This document shows positions 1-10,289 of a stretch of DNA of 64,000 nucleotides, piece by piece. Source of the DNA: Porphyra umbilicalis (lineage: Eukaryota; Rhodophyta; Bangiophyceae; Bangiales; Bangiaceae); the NCBI GenBank assembly GCA_002049455.2, contig KV918833.1:186001-250000 (forward strand), given 5' to 3'. Position 1 is the first letter of the stretch. Each line of letters opens with the position of its first letter. The position numbers and the translations under genes are program-made. Below the pieces are notes generated by a model. The model saw only the letters and a program-made list of their open reading frames with translations, was not told the DNA's origin and did no database searches.

Positions 1-2016
1 CGGCGGCCAGGCGGCTCCGCATGTGAAGAATGTGTCCGGGTCGCACTCGCGGACTTCGGCGAAGCAGGGGCACTCGTCTGTCGCGCACCTCCCCGCCGCC
101 AAGCATTCGCAATGCACCCGTCGCCAGCAAAAACGGGACCCAGAAGCCGAGACTGTTGAAAACCAGGCAGTGTCCAACGGCGTCCAGTGTGCCGACCGCG
201 ACGCCCTCGCGGGCTGTTGTCCGGCGCCGCCACGCCCGTCGATCGATGTTGACCAAGTGGCTGTAGCGGAAGACTGGTCCGGTGCCACCCAACGTACGTG
301 CGAGCAGCCGCAAAACTCTTCACAGGGAATACCAGCGCGCGTGCACCGGCACACCATTTCCGTACACTCCCCGACGTGAAAGCTGGGGACAAAGTCGACT
401 GCCGCATCGTCAATCTGGCTGCCGCCCTCCACAGACGGCCACGCGGTCGGTCGCCCATGACGCCGCCTCTGCGACGAGGCGGCTTGCGACAGGGAAGTGG
501 TTGCTGCCGTCGACGAGTCGTCGGCACGCGGATCGATCGCATCCATGAGCGGCGCCTGCACCGGTGCGGCGCCGGCCACGGGCCACCCGAACGCCTCGAC
601 GTACGCGACCGTTTGATGGGTGTCGGGAGGAAGAATGACGGGGCGGGCGGGTGGTGGCGCCGACAGAGGGTCGCTAGGGCATGAACCGTACAGGCGGCAA
701 GCGTAACGTAGGCATACGCGGCCGAGCAGACGCGCCAATGTGTCTTGCGACAGCGCCGACGAGTCCATGAAATCATTTGACGCGTGGCTGGACGCCGCGG
801 CCGCAGACGTATGAGGCGGAGGAACGCAGCCAACGAAGGAGCCGACGCAAGGCAACTCGGCCACGCGGTCGGCACCGTCGGTCAGTAGGAGCGTGGACAG
901 AACGTCGCGCACGCTGGCGACGTCGAGTCTTAGGGCGTCGGCGTCAGCCAGAACAGATGAAACGTCCCCCGCCTGGCGCATGGCCCAAGCACGGCTTGCT
1001 CGGAGAAGGCCGGCAGCACTTGCATCGGCCGCTACCGCTGCCAATGCCTCGATTACAGGGCCCTACTGCTCCCATCGGCCTCCAGACGCCGCCGACTGAG
1101 CGGTCGCCGTGCCGAAGAGGCGAGGCACAGTCGCCGACCGGGGACACGCGCGCGGGCGAGCACGTGCGGCGCCACTGGCGAGAACGACGGCCAAGCTGGC
1201 ACCGCCCGTCAATTGCTCCAGCGTAGATTGGCGCGTGGCTTGCTCGATGCGTCTCTCCCGCGCAGCGGCGTGATGGCGGGCGCGTCTGTCGACGAGCGCA
1301 ATCGTCCGTTGCACTCGTGCCGTAGGTCGACCCAACCCGCGGGCAATGGCGTTAACCACGGAGTCGCCTTCGCCAAGCATGCGCACGACAGCGCGCACCC
1401 CGGCACGCTCTGCCATTCGCCGCGTCCTTGCCGACAGGCCGTAGTACCCCACCCCCCTGTCAGCGTCGTCCTCCTCAGAGAGGTCGCTGTCGCTGTCGAC
1501 GACACCCGCCCACCGGTCCAAGCGAGCGCGCCGCGCCGACTGCGCAAACTCACCGGTCACCCCGCCCATGTCCGGCACGAACCGCTGCGCCGAAGCGTCC
1601 TCGACGCGCCGCCACACCCGGCGGGTGGGCGAGCAGAACGTGTACGTCGGCGGCCGCTCGACAGCCGGAAGCATCGTCATCCGAATGGTGCCCGCCCGTG
1701 GTAAGTCGTCACCGGACGGCAGTCGCGTCCCCAAAGGTGCGACAAACCTCGTAGTTGTCGTTGGCACGTTGAGGGAAGGCCGTACGGAGACTGGCGCTGG
1801 CGCTGCGGGCGCGCGCTGGCGGTCAACGGCACACGTAGCAGGCCCACCCGACCCCGAGGGCACCCGGCGCACCTTTCGTGGCGACGGCTTTGCGGCGTCG
1901 CTCGCTGAAAGCCCGTCGTCGCAGCTCCCACGTTGACCGCCAGCACCTCGGTGCCTCCCACACTCACACATTGACGCAACGCAGGCTCTCCACCCCCCGA
2001 ACATTGGTAAGTACAT
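1..2016 (-). CDS. E(z): E(z)/EZH-type Polycomb histone H3K27 methyltransferase, 5' part (partial)
   Basis: The minus-strand frame runs off the left edge of the window inside a cysteine-rich CXC (pre-SET) domain. About 1-330 encode two cysteine clusters: VCRCTRAGIPCEEFCGCSH, then, after an extra ~46 residues, CPCFAEVRECDPDTFFTCGA. The RECDPD..CGA signature is typical of E(z)/EZH2/CLF, the PRC2 subunit that methylates H3 lysine 27; the SET domain would lie outside the window. One CXC cysteine of EZH2 (RECDPDLC) is Phe here. The extra residues may be an intron: a donor-like GT lies near 292 and a CAG acceptor near 155. One in-frame TAG at 1063-1065 separates the N-terminal 317 residues from the rest in the same frame; it could lie in a short intron, be an error, or mark a pseudogene. 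The first ATG of the frame is at 2016. The N-terminal part has an acidic stretch (DSDSDLSEEDDAD) but I see no clear SANT domain. Confidence 0.68.
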
Positions 2017-2057
2017 ACGCACGTGGCTGCGTCGCAGGCGCCGGATGACGCCACAAC

Positions 2058-2534
2058 CTAAAAGGCGTCAGTGCCGGCGGCGCCGTCTCTGAGCACCAGA
2101 CGCGCTACATCCAAGGTTGACAAAACCATCGCGGGGTCGCCGGTGGGAGCAGCAGCAGCGACAACACGCTGCTGCCGGCGAACGGTGGCAGGGTTGAGCC
2201 GAATGGCGACCTCAACCGCCGTGCGCTGCCGACGCAGCGTGCAGCGCGCAGTTGTATCGAGCACGTCGGCCACTGTGCGAGCAAGGCGTCGTGGCTCATC
2301 GGCGTCGTCATCGTCGATGTGGGACGAGGCGCGGGGCTCATCAAGCTCCGGCCAATCCAGGAGGAGATGGGTGTCGGAACAGTCCATGTCAGGCGCCGCC
2401 GCGACAGTGACAGAAGACCACTTGGAGATGCTCGGCAGGCATCCACGCTGAGGCCAAGTCTTGACGGCAGGCATCGACGATGAGGCCCAGTCTTGACGGC
2501 AGGCTCCAAACGTGCAGGCACGCGTGTTGTCCAA
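2058..2534 (-). CDS. Possible upstream exon of the E(z)-like gene, or a separate small ORF
   Basis: This open minus-strand segment has protein-like composition, with an acidic stretch (SSHIDDDDADEPRRLARTV) followed by a basic, helix-prone tail. It lies just upstream of the E(z)-like frame on the same strand, in a different reading frame. EZH proteins carry an acidic stretch in a comparable N-terminal place, so it may be a 5' exon. No splice pair could be fixed by eye. The 5' part of the segment overlaps two imperfect copies of a ~36-bp repeat (about 2420-2510). Confidence 0.25.
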   Translation of the reverse strand: MDNTRACTFGACRQDWASSSMPAVKTWPQRGCLPSISKWSSVTVAAAPDMDCSDTHLLLDWPELDEPRASSHIDDDDADEPRRLARTVADVLDTTARCTLRRQRTAVEVAIRLNPATVRRQQRVVAAAAPTGDPAMVLSTLDVARLVLRDGAAGTDAF

Positions 2535-2689
2535 TCAGCGGGCGCCAAACCAAACAGGTCATTGGAACGACATGTTCCAATTGGCCGGCAAGCTTCGATG
2601 CACGTCGTGCAAGGGATGCCAAAGTCAAGGCGGGTCCTAAGAAAACACATTTTCCGGCCGCAGATGTCGCAGATGTGTGGTCCTGTTGG

Positions 2690-5140
2690 TCGGCTCCTCG
2701 GCCGTGGTCGGCCTCAACTCGGGCTGGTGTTTGGGGACGCGCCCAGCTTCAACGCGGTTCACGCCGTCGTCGTGCTGGCCGCGGAGAGCGACGTAGAGGT
2801 GGCTGCTATTGCGGCGATCGCGGCGGCGACGAACGAGGCAGCAGTCATTTTGCGCTTCTCGTTGGTGTCGGGGCCCACCGCGTGGCACGTGTGGTTGACG
2901 ACCTGAAGAACGGCGACGCCGGCGTGCCGTCGCCGTGCGCGCCCAGCAGGGCGACGCAGTTGTAGACGCCTCCGTGTCAGGCGCGGCGGCATCGCTCAAG
3001 GCGGTCGACGATTGCGCTCGTCGACCGCGCCGTGGCCAACGACGTTGTACTCGTGCTTCGAAACGTGACAAACGTCGACGCGCTGGCCGCCGTCGTCGTG
3101 CGCGCCGCCGACGGCGACGCAGGTGTGGCCGCCGTCGGGGCGCCCGCGGCGGCGACGCACAAGACGACCGGCGGCTTGCGCACTTCGTCGGCGTCATCGT
3201 GGACGACGTTGCGCTCGGTATTGACGACGTCGCCGTCGCCGACGCGGTCGTCGCCGGCGTGGTGCGCGCCGCTGAGGGTGACGCAGAGTTGGCTGCCACC
3301 GCGTCGACCGCGGCGGCGTCGCTTCAGGCGACCGACGGCTTGCGCTGCTCGTCGGCGCCGTGGCCGACGACGTTGCGCGCGTTGTCGGCATCGCGACGAA
3401 CGCCGAAGCGGTCGCGGCCGCGTCGCGCGCGCCTCAGACGGCGACGCAGCTGTTGCCGCCGGCGTGGCAGGCGCGGCAGAGACGTCAAAGGCGACCAACG
3501 GTTTGCGACCTTCGTCGGCGCCGTGGCCGTCGACGTTGCGCTCGTTGCTGGACACGTGACAAACGCCGAAGCGGTCGTCGCCACCGTTGCGCGCGCAGGG
3601 GAGGGCGACGCAGGTGTCGCCGCCGTCGGGGCGCCCGCGGCGGAGACGCACAGGGCAACCGACGGCTTGCGCTGCTTGTCGGCGCCGTAGGCGACGACGT
3701 TCTACTCGCTTTTCGAAACGTGACAAACGTCGACGCGCTGGCCGCCGTCGTCGTGCGCGCCGCCGACGGCGACGCAGGTGTGGCCGCCGTCGGGGCGCCC
3801 GCGGCGGCGACGCACACGACGACCGGCGGCTTGCGCACTTCGTCGGCATCATCGCCGACGACGTTGCGCTCGATATTGACGACGTCGCCGTCGCCGACGC
3901 GGTCGTCGCCGGCGTGGTGCGCGCCGCTGAGGGTGACGCAGAGGTGGCTGCCACCGCGTCGACCGCGGCGGCGTCGCTTCAGGCGACCGACGGCTTGCGC
4001 TGCTCGTCGGCGCCGTGGCCGACGACCTTGCGCGCGTTGTCGGCATCGCGACGAACGCCGAAGCGGTCGCGGCCGCGTCGCGCGCGCCTCAGACGGCGAC
4101 GCAGCTGTAGCCGCCGGCGTGGCAGGCGCGGCGGAGACGTCAAAGGCGACCAACGGTTTGCGATCTTCGTCGGCGCCGTGGCCGTCGACGTTGCGCTCGT
4201 TGCTGGACACGTGACAAATGCCGAAGCGGTCGTCGCCACCGTTGCGCGCGCAGGGGAGGGCGACGCAGGTGTCGCCGCCGTCGGGGCGCCCGCGGCGGAG
4301 ACGCACAGGGCAACCGACGGCTTGCGCTGCTTGTCGGCGCCGTAGGCGACGACGTTCTACTCGCTTTTCGAAACGTGACAAACGTCGACGCGCTGGCCGC
4401 CGTCGTCGTGCGCGCCGCCGACGGCGACGCAGGTGTGGCCGCCGTCGGGGCGCCCGCGGCGGCGACGCACACGACGACCGGCGGCTTGCGCACTTCGTCG
4501 GCATCATCGCCGACGACGTTGCGCTCGATATTGACGACGTCGCCGTCGCCGACGCGGTCGTCGCCGGCGTGGTGCGCGCCGCTGAGGGTGACGCAGAGGT
4601 GGCTGCCACCGCGTCGACCGCGGCGGCGTCGCTTCAGGCGACCGACGGCTTGCGCTGCTCGTCGGCGCCGTGGCCGACGACGTTGCGCGCGTTGTCGGCA
4701 TCGCGACGAGCGCCGAAGCGGTCGCGGCCGCGTCGCGCGCGCCTCAGACGGCGACGCAGCTGTTGCCGCCGGCGTGGCAGGCGCGGCGGAGACGTCAAAG
4801 GCGACCAACGGTTTGCGATCTTCGTCGGCGCCGTCGCCGACGGCGTTGTTCTCGTTTTACACGACTTCACCGACGCCGTCGTGGTCGAGGATGTCGTGGC
4901 GTGCGCCACGGAGGGCAACACAGCCGTGGGTGCCACCGCATTGATTGTGAGGGCGACGCTCAAGGCGAGCGCTTTTTTTTTTATGCACGTTAACGTCGTC
5001 GCGAACCGCGGTGCACTTGTCGTTGCTGACGCTGATGTCGCCGTTGTCGTGGGCGTCGCAGGCGGCTACTTAGGTGTCGCCGCCGTTGCGGTGACCGCGG
5101 CGGCGACGGTCACGGTGACGCCTGTTGTGCGCCGCCAGTC
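2690..5140. repeat. 164-bp satellite array with a 655-bp higher-order repeat (array A)
   Basis: A GACGCAG-type anchor recurs at 2790, 2953, 3116, 3280, 3443, 3607, 3771, 3935, 4098, 4262, 4426, 4590, 4753 and 4916, a spacing of 163-164 bp, with a diverged unit near 5067. Four unlike monomers make a 655-bp unit that repeats almost exactly (for example AAACGTGACAAACG at 3061, 3716 and 4371), giving about 2.7 homogenised copies over roughly 3050-4835; outer monomers are more diverged. The plus strand of each monomer can be read as a ~55-residue Val/Ala-rich peptide, but 164 is not a multiple of three, so the frame changes at every monomer. I therefore call it satellite DNA rather than a gene. 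The many ORFs on both strands are explained by the high GC content. Confidence 0.9.
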
Positions 5141-5206
5141 GTCGCCTGTGTCTCGGTCGTCGTGGAGGTCACGTTTAGCGTAGACATTTGACGCATTGCT
5201 GTCACG

Positions 5207-6206
5207 ATGCTGCACAACGGCGTCAACCGCAACACCGTCTACGAGAGTACCGGCGTCACGCGGTCGACGCTCAACCGCTGGCAGCGGTACTACCGTGACC
5301 ACGGGTCGGTGTGGAGGGACCCGGTGCTGCGCAACCGGCACGAGGATAATTGCGCGTTTGACATGATGTTGCTGTCGGCCATCGTGACGTTGGTTCGAGA
5401 GAACCCCCGCGGGCTGCTGCGCGAGCACTCTATCATGCTGGACATGATGCACAACCATCCAAGTGGCGAGTGCATCGGCCTACGCTGCTCGAAGAGCACC
5501 GTCGACCTCCATCTCAACAAGCTGGGCTTCACCCGTAAGGTCGTGTTGCGGCTGTTCGAGGAGTCGTCGGCGCCTCGGCGGCTGACGCACGCGGCAATTC
5601 GCGAGCAAATTCCTCGTCGCTGTATCGTGTCCGTTGACGAGACGCACACCGACGGCGGTGACGTCTTCCGTCGCTTTGGACGAGCCCTGGCGCACGACCT
5701 CTCTCGTCTGCTGGGTCGCGACCCGCGCACTGTGCCGCGGACGAGCACGACGATGGCGGTGTCGAGCGACGGTGGCATCCGCGGCTTCCAGTCTGTCGTC
5801 GTAAGCAAGACTGGGGCTGACGGCGGCGGACTGGCGACTGTTCGTGCAGAACCTCATACCAAAGTTGGGAGTCTACGTTCCAGGGAGGCCGTGGACCCAG
5901 CAGCCGGACAATTGCGTCGTCTTGTTGGACAACGCTCCCATCCACGACGCGGCCGGAGACACCTTCCCAGGCAACAATGGCGTGCCGTTCTTGCGATTGC
6001 CGACGTACAGCCCCGACCTGCAGCCCATCGAGGGCGTCTTCAATGACTTGAAGACGATTATTCGCAACTTGGTCTACGTTCGACCAGAACTACTCGACCA
6101 GCCGCATTTTCTGCAGGCCACGGCTGCCAGCATGCTCACTCGGCCCCAAATTATTGGACAATTTGATCGGGTGGACGTTGTGATCGCATCGATTCTTGCT
6201 CAATAA
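5207..6206 (+). CDS. Tc1/mariner (IS630)-type DDE transposase, one frameshift
   Basis: The N-terminus has a helix-turn-helix-like segment (NGVNRNTVYESTGVTRSTLN). The DDE catalytic core is recognisable: first Asp in CIVSVDETHTDGG (about 5625-5660), second in VVLLDNAPIHD (about 5915-5945), and Glu in PTYSPDLQPIE (about 6001-6033), with about 33 residues between the second Asp and the Glu. The two halves are in different frames; they join near 5825 with a shift of one base, so the copy is probably inactive. Otherwise the length, about 330 residues, is normal for the family. An AATAAA overlaps the stop. I could not find convincing terminal inverted repeats or a TA duplication, so the element's ends are unknown. 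It starts about 70 bp after satellite array A. Confidence 0.85.
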
Positions 6207-6709
6207 ATTTTGATCCCGTCTGTTTCGGCAAACGTCAAGCACTCGACAACCATGTTTAACGCTGGCTGATGACATTGCCGAACGGCCTGTCCCCTCAGAC
6301 AGTGACAGCAACGGGTTTCGCTCTGGCTCTTACGAGCGCCGTACACAGGTGGTGCCCCTCCCAGCTGGTTGCCCGGCCCCTCTAAGGCGCTTCGCGTGGG
6401 CCTCAGCTGCTGCGCACCCGTCGACGCAGCCACCCCGGCCTCGCAGCGAGCGGCCGGGCGCCACGTCCGAGAACCACTGGCATGGTTCCCAACGGAACGC
6501 GCCTGGCGTGCACTTGTTTTATTGATAGTCGGCGCACATGGCCATGCCGCTGCCCCGAATGCCGATGACGGGCGTATTCTGGCTGTTTGACATATGTGCA
6601 CTCGTGGCGCACTGCAGTCGGCAGCGCGCGAGGTCAGGCATGTGTCCCCTCGCTGACCGAGCGCGTAGCTGAAGTGCAATTGCACCCTGCAGCGGACGGC
6701 GCGCTGAGC
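6207..6709. other. Gap between transposase and LTR element, no gene seen
   Basis: About 500 bp with no reading frame I can support on either strand. Its end supplies the CTCAC target site used by the LTR element. Confidence 0.5.
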
Positions 6710-6714
6710 CTCAC

Positions 6715-7365
6715 TGTAATACTACGGGGCCCCCCTAGGCGCCAGGGGGCCACCGCGGGGACGACGGCGACGGCGGGGGACGTCGGTCCCCGACGCGTGG
6801 GGGCGACGCCAGCGGCGGTGGTGGCGGACGGGTTGGCGACGCGGGATGGCGGGGCGAGGGGGCGGCCCCGCTGCCCGGCTCGGGCCCCTTGAGGGAGCGC
6901 ACCCGATCCGCCGCGCCCGGCACGCGGGCCCCGCGGGAGGCCGGGTTGGCGCGCCCGAGCGGGCGCTGGCGCGCCCGAGAGGGCGCGGCAGGCGACGGCC
7001 GACCGGGCGCCACGCGGCGGGTGCAGCGCGTTGCGCGCGGGACGGTTTCTCCCCCTCGTCTGTAATGATCGCCTCGGGGGACTTGACATGCATGGAGGGA
7101 ATTATCTGCATTGGTTGGTGACGGCCCGGGTCAATTCCCATTTGGGGAAATTGGGCCCGGGCGACGGTTTCCGCCCTTTTAGGACGAAGGGCGACGACGG
7201 TGGGAGGCACCATCGTCGCCAGCAAGTAAACCGTGTCTCGATGTCTTCGCGTTTCGATCGGCCCGACTTCCCGGACCTCGAGTCCCATAGCGGGTGTCGC
7301 GCGAGCGGCTGAGACGGCCGTTACTTCCCTCCTTCTGAGGTAACCCCCTAGATTGTGGTACTACA
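6715..7365 (+). repeat. 5' LTR
   Basis: 651 bp. Together the three family copies show imperfect inverted ends of the type TGTAGTAC...GTACTACA. It is preceded by CTCAC, the target duplication, and has the same length as the 3' LTR. Confidence 0.95.
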
Positions 7366-7367
7366 TT

Positions 7368-7380
7368 TGGCGCTCCGGGT
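7368..7380 (+). promoter_or_regulatory. Primer binding site-like sequence
   Basis: TGGCGCTCCGGGT starts two bases after the 5' LTR. A TGG at this place is the expected complement of a tRNA 3' CCA end. I cannot name the tRNA. Confidence 0.6.
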
Positions 7381-7514
7381 GAGACCCGCGGTACGCACAC
7401 TGTGCGCGTCGCGGATCGACACCTCTTTCGGTACCGAGATTCGGGGGACCCTTGTTGGTTGTATTGCGGTGCGGTGACAGGAGGACATCCGATCGATACG
7501 CGGGCCCCGCTTCC

Positions 7515-10289
7515 ATGGCTCGCGGATCTTCCTCACCTTCCCCGCTTGACGGGGGCGCTCCTCCGTTTAAGATGCCTGGCACCAGCCGGGTGACGGACGC
7601 GCCACCGGCGGGAGACCCCGGGGCAACACCGGCCTTGGGCGCCGTGGCCCCCGTGGGGGGTGGAAGGGCGGTCCCGGTTGGCGGCGGCGGTACGGTGGCG
7701 GGTGAGTCGAACTCCCCGCCCGAGGACCCCGGCCGCACGCCGACCACCGGGGCTCGTCCTCCTCCCGGCGCGGGACGGACGTCCACGCTGATGGAGCCCC
7801 AGGCAGGGGGTGCGGGGGTTCACCCTTCCCCCCTGGACGGGCAGCGCCTAGAAGGGGCGCCGCCCTTTGGCCCTCCCCGAGTGGACGCGGTGGGCGGTTC
7901 ATCGGGAACTGTAGTTGGCGGGACCCCCGCGAGCCGGGGGCCGCGTCGACCAATGGACGCGCTGCCGCTCGAGGAGGACGAGCGGCAGCGCCGGGAATTA
8001 CAGCGGGCGTTCGGGGTCACCCCGGAGGAGGTGGCCCGGGCCCGGTGGCAGAGGACCACCCGGGACCACTGGTCCCTGGACGCGCCGTCGGCGACGGGCG
8101 GGTCGGGGCCCAGCCTGCAGGGGATCGGCGGAGCCGCGGCCCCAGGACCACCTCGGTCGGTGGCCGACCCCGGGCACCTGCGCCACTTGGCTCAGGTGTT
8201 CCGCGACGCCGCGGAGAAAGCGTCGACCGCGGCATCGGACGAAACCCCGGTCCCGGGGCGGGGCGCGGCCGTGGCCCTGGCCCTGGCGGCGGCCCAGGGC
8301 CCTTCCCCCGGAACCGCGAGCGCGGGGGGGCCGGCATCCCCGGAACCCGGGTCAGGCACGTCCAGGGAGCGTACCCGGACGGGGGGCACAACCCGGACCG
8401 GGGCCGCCTTGATGGTGACTGCATCGCCGGGCGCGCGCCCTGCGCGGTCTCGGTCCCGGTGGGGCGCCGAGCGCCGACACCTGAGGGCCGCCCCCTCGAA
8501 GGGCCACCGACGGCGGCGCCACGCCCGACGGGCGCCGTCGCCCCCCTCGTCGGGGCCCCCCTCGTCGACCGAGAGCGACGACAGTCCGTCAAGCTCGTCG
8601 TCCGCCGCCAGTAGGGCGGAGTCGACGGACAGCAGCGACGGCTCGACCTCTTCCTCCGCCACCGGCAGTGACCCCGGCGCAACGCGCCGCCGACGGCGGG
8701 CACGGGCTGCCGACAAGCGGCCACACCGCGCCCTGGTTCAAGAGGCGCTGCGAGCCTTCCGGCGGGAGCAGCGGGAGGACACGGTGGTCGACCCCCGCTT
8801 CAAGGGGCTCCTGTCGCCGGAACGGTACCGACTCGCACAGCGAGGGGGCCGCCTACACCTCCCGAGAGGCAATTCCATCCGCGGTATCCGCGCGGACGTC
8901 AAGGCCTTGATGCACACCTTGCGGCAGTTTGCGGGCGATACCCCGTTGGGGTTGGTGGCGTTCCTTGGGAACTTCCAGACGGCATGCGACGGCAGCGGGC
9001 TGAACGAGGGTACGGCAGTGACACTGCTGCAGTACTTCGTCACGAGCGAGGTGCTCGGCGTGCTCCAGCGCGCCAAGGACACCCACGCCTCGCGGCAGCT
9101 CACGTACAAGCGCGCGGTCCACGCTCTACTCAACGAGTACCTCGACGGGGACGACCTGGTGGACCACCTCCAGGCCCTCATGCAAGCATCCCAAGAGAAG
9201 TGGGAAGACGAACAAGAGTTTGCGAACCGCATCCTCGATGCTAACCGTGCCTTGGGCTCGGTCCTACAAGAGGCCGAGCTGAAGAGTATCCTACTCAAGG
9301 GCGTTGGACGGGAAGTCCGGGCCCTGGGGCGGAACTTCAATACCCAGGGCCGGACCTTTCCCAAGCTGCGCAAGTTCCTTGCCAATACAGGAGCAGCTAC
9401 CCGGGAGGCCCGGGGGGTCAAGCTCCAAGCCAAGCCCAAGGGGAGCGCCTCCCGGTCGGTCGGCGGCGAAGAACGGGAGGCCCGTCGGGCCCGGCCGGCG
9501 GCATCCGTCGCTCTCCCGGTGGGAGCCGCCTCGGCCGCGGCTGCTCTGTCCGTCACGGACTACGGGACCGAGGCGGAGCGGGCCGAGTGGGCCGCGGTGT
9601 TGGCCGCGTCGGGGAAGCCCGGTGAGTATGGATCCTCGGGCGACGTCCCGGTACTACCGGTGGACAGTCTCCCGCACGCGTCGGGCTGGCAACAGCAGCC
9701 CGCGTGGGGCGGGCGCCCGGAGTTGTACCCCGTGCATACGGGGGCGGGGCGTGGGCGCGGTACCCTGGCGCCGGGCACCCCGGTGCCTCCACGGCCGGGA
9801 ACCGTCTTCCCGCACTCGGATCGCCCCCCGCGGTTTCCCCGAGGCGGGGCGCCTCCACCGCGTGGCCGCGGATGGAGTGGGGCACCCGAGGTGGGGCCCC
9901 CGCCACGTCGGCGGCGGGCCTGCTCGTTCTGTGGCCACCTGGGGCACTGGGTGTGGGACTGCCCCGCTCAGTCTCCCGAGGTGCGGGCCCACGGGCGCGC
10001 GCTGCGCGAAGCAGTCGCGGCACACCGTAACGGGCGGGGACCGGCTCCGCCGGCACCCCTGCCCCTGGGTACGGGACCGCCGGTTCCACCGGTGCCGCCG
10101 ACCGGCGCCAACCATGGGACCGTCCCGCCGGGCACGGCTGTCTTCGTCCACGCCGTGCAAACGGATGACCGGGCGTACCCGGACGTAGCGGGCGACGAGG
10201 GGGAGAGCTCCTTCGAGGAGTGGATCGCGGGCGCCGACGGCGCGAGTCGTGGGAACGGCCACCCCTGCCACGCCCAGGGAAACGAGTAA
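7515..10289 (+). CDS. gag: Gag-like protein of the LTR retrotransposon
   Basis: Open frame of 924 residues from the first ATG after the LTR (7515). The N-terminal half is Pro/Gly/Ser-rich and disordered. A more structured, mixed hydrophobic-charged region (about 8700-9420) is where a capsid domain is expected. Near the C-terminus is a CCHC zinc knuckle, CSFCGHLGHWVWDC (about 9921-9963), which binds RNA in gag proteins of this class. The 3' end overlaps the start of the pol frame by about 70 bp in another frame. It looks whole. Confidence 0.85.
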   Translation: MARGSSSPSPLDGGAPPFKMPGTSRVTDAPPAGDPGATPALGAVAPVGGGRAVPVGGGGTVAGESNSPPEDPGRTPTTGARPPPGAGRTSTLMEPQAGGAGVHPSPLDGQRLEGAPPFGPPRVDAVGGSSGTVVGGTPASRGPRRPMDALPLEEDERQRRELQRAFGVTPEEVARARWQRTTRDHWSLDAPSATGGSGPSLQGIGGAAAPGPPRSVADPGHLRHLAQVFRDAAEKASTAASDETPVPGRGAAVALALAAAQGPSPGTASAGGPASPEPGSGTSRERTRTGGTTRTGAALMVTASPGARPARSRSRWGAERRHLRAAPSKGHRRRRHARRAPSPPSSGPPSSTESDDSPSSSSSAASRAESTDSSDGSTSSSATGSDPGATRRRRRARAADKRPHRALVQEALRAFRREQREDTVVDPRFKGLLSPERYRLAQRGGRLHLPRGNSIRGIRADVKALMHTLRQFAGDTPLGLVAFLGNFQTACDGSGLNEGTAVTLLQYFVTSEVLGVLQRAKDTHASRQLTYKRAVHALLNEYLDGDDLVDHLQALMQASQEKWEDEQEFANRILDANRALGSVLQEAELKSILLKGVGREVRALGRNFNTQGRTFPKLRKFLANTGAATREARGVKLQAKPKGSASRSVGGEEREARRARPAASVALPVGAASAAAALSVTDYGTEAERAEWAAVLAASGKPGEYGSSGDVPVLPVDSLPHASGWQQQPAWGGRPELYPVHTGAGRGRGTLAPGTPVPPRPGTVFPHSDRPPRFPRGGAPPPRGRGWSGAPEVGPPPRRRRACSFCGHLGHWVWDCPAQSPEVRAHGRALREAVAAHRNGRGPAPPAPLPLGTGPPVPPVPPTGANHGTVPPGTAVFVHAVQTDDRAYPDVAGDEGESSFEEWIAGADGASRGNGHPCHAQGNE

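Noticed and set aside
2003-2012. Perfect splice donor GGTAAGTAC on the plus strand
   Set aside because: No plus-strand coding sequence lies upstream; the local coding strand is minus.
2977-4609. Long frames on both strands through satellite array A
   Set aside because: The repeat unit is not a multiple of three and frames exist on both strands, which GC bias explains.
2690-5140. CRISPR array
   Set aside because: The repeats are head-to-tail monomers with no unique spacers, and the sequence is eukaryotic in character.
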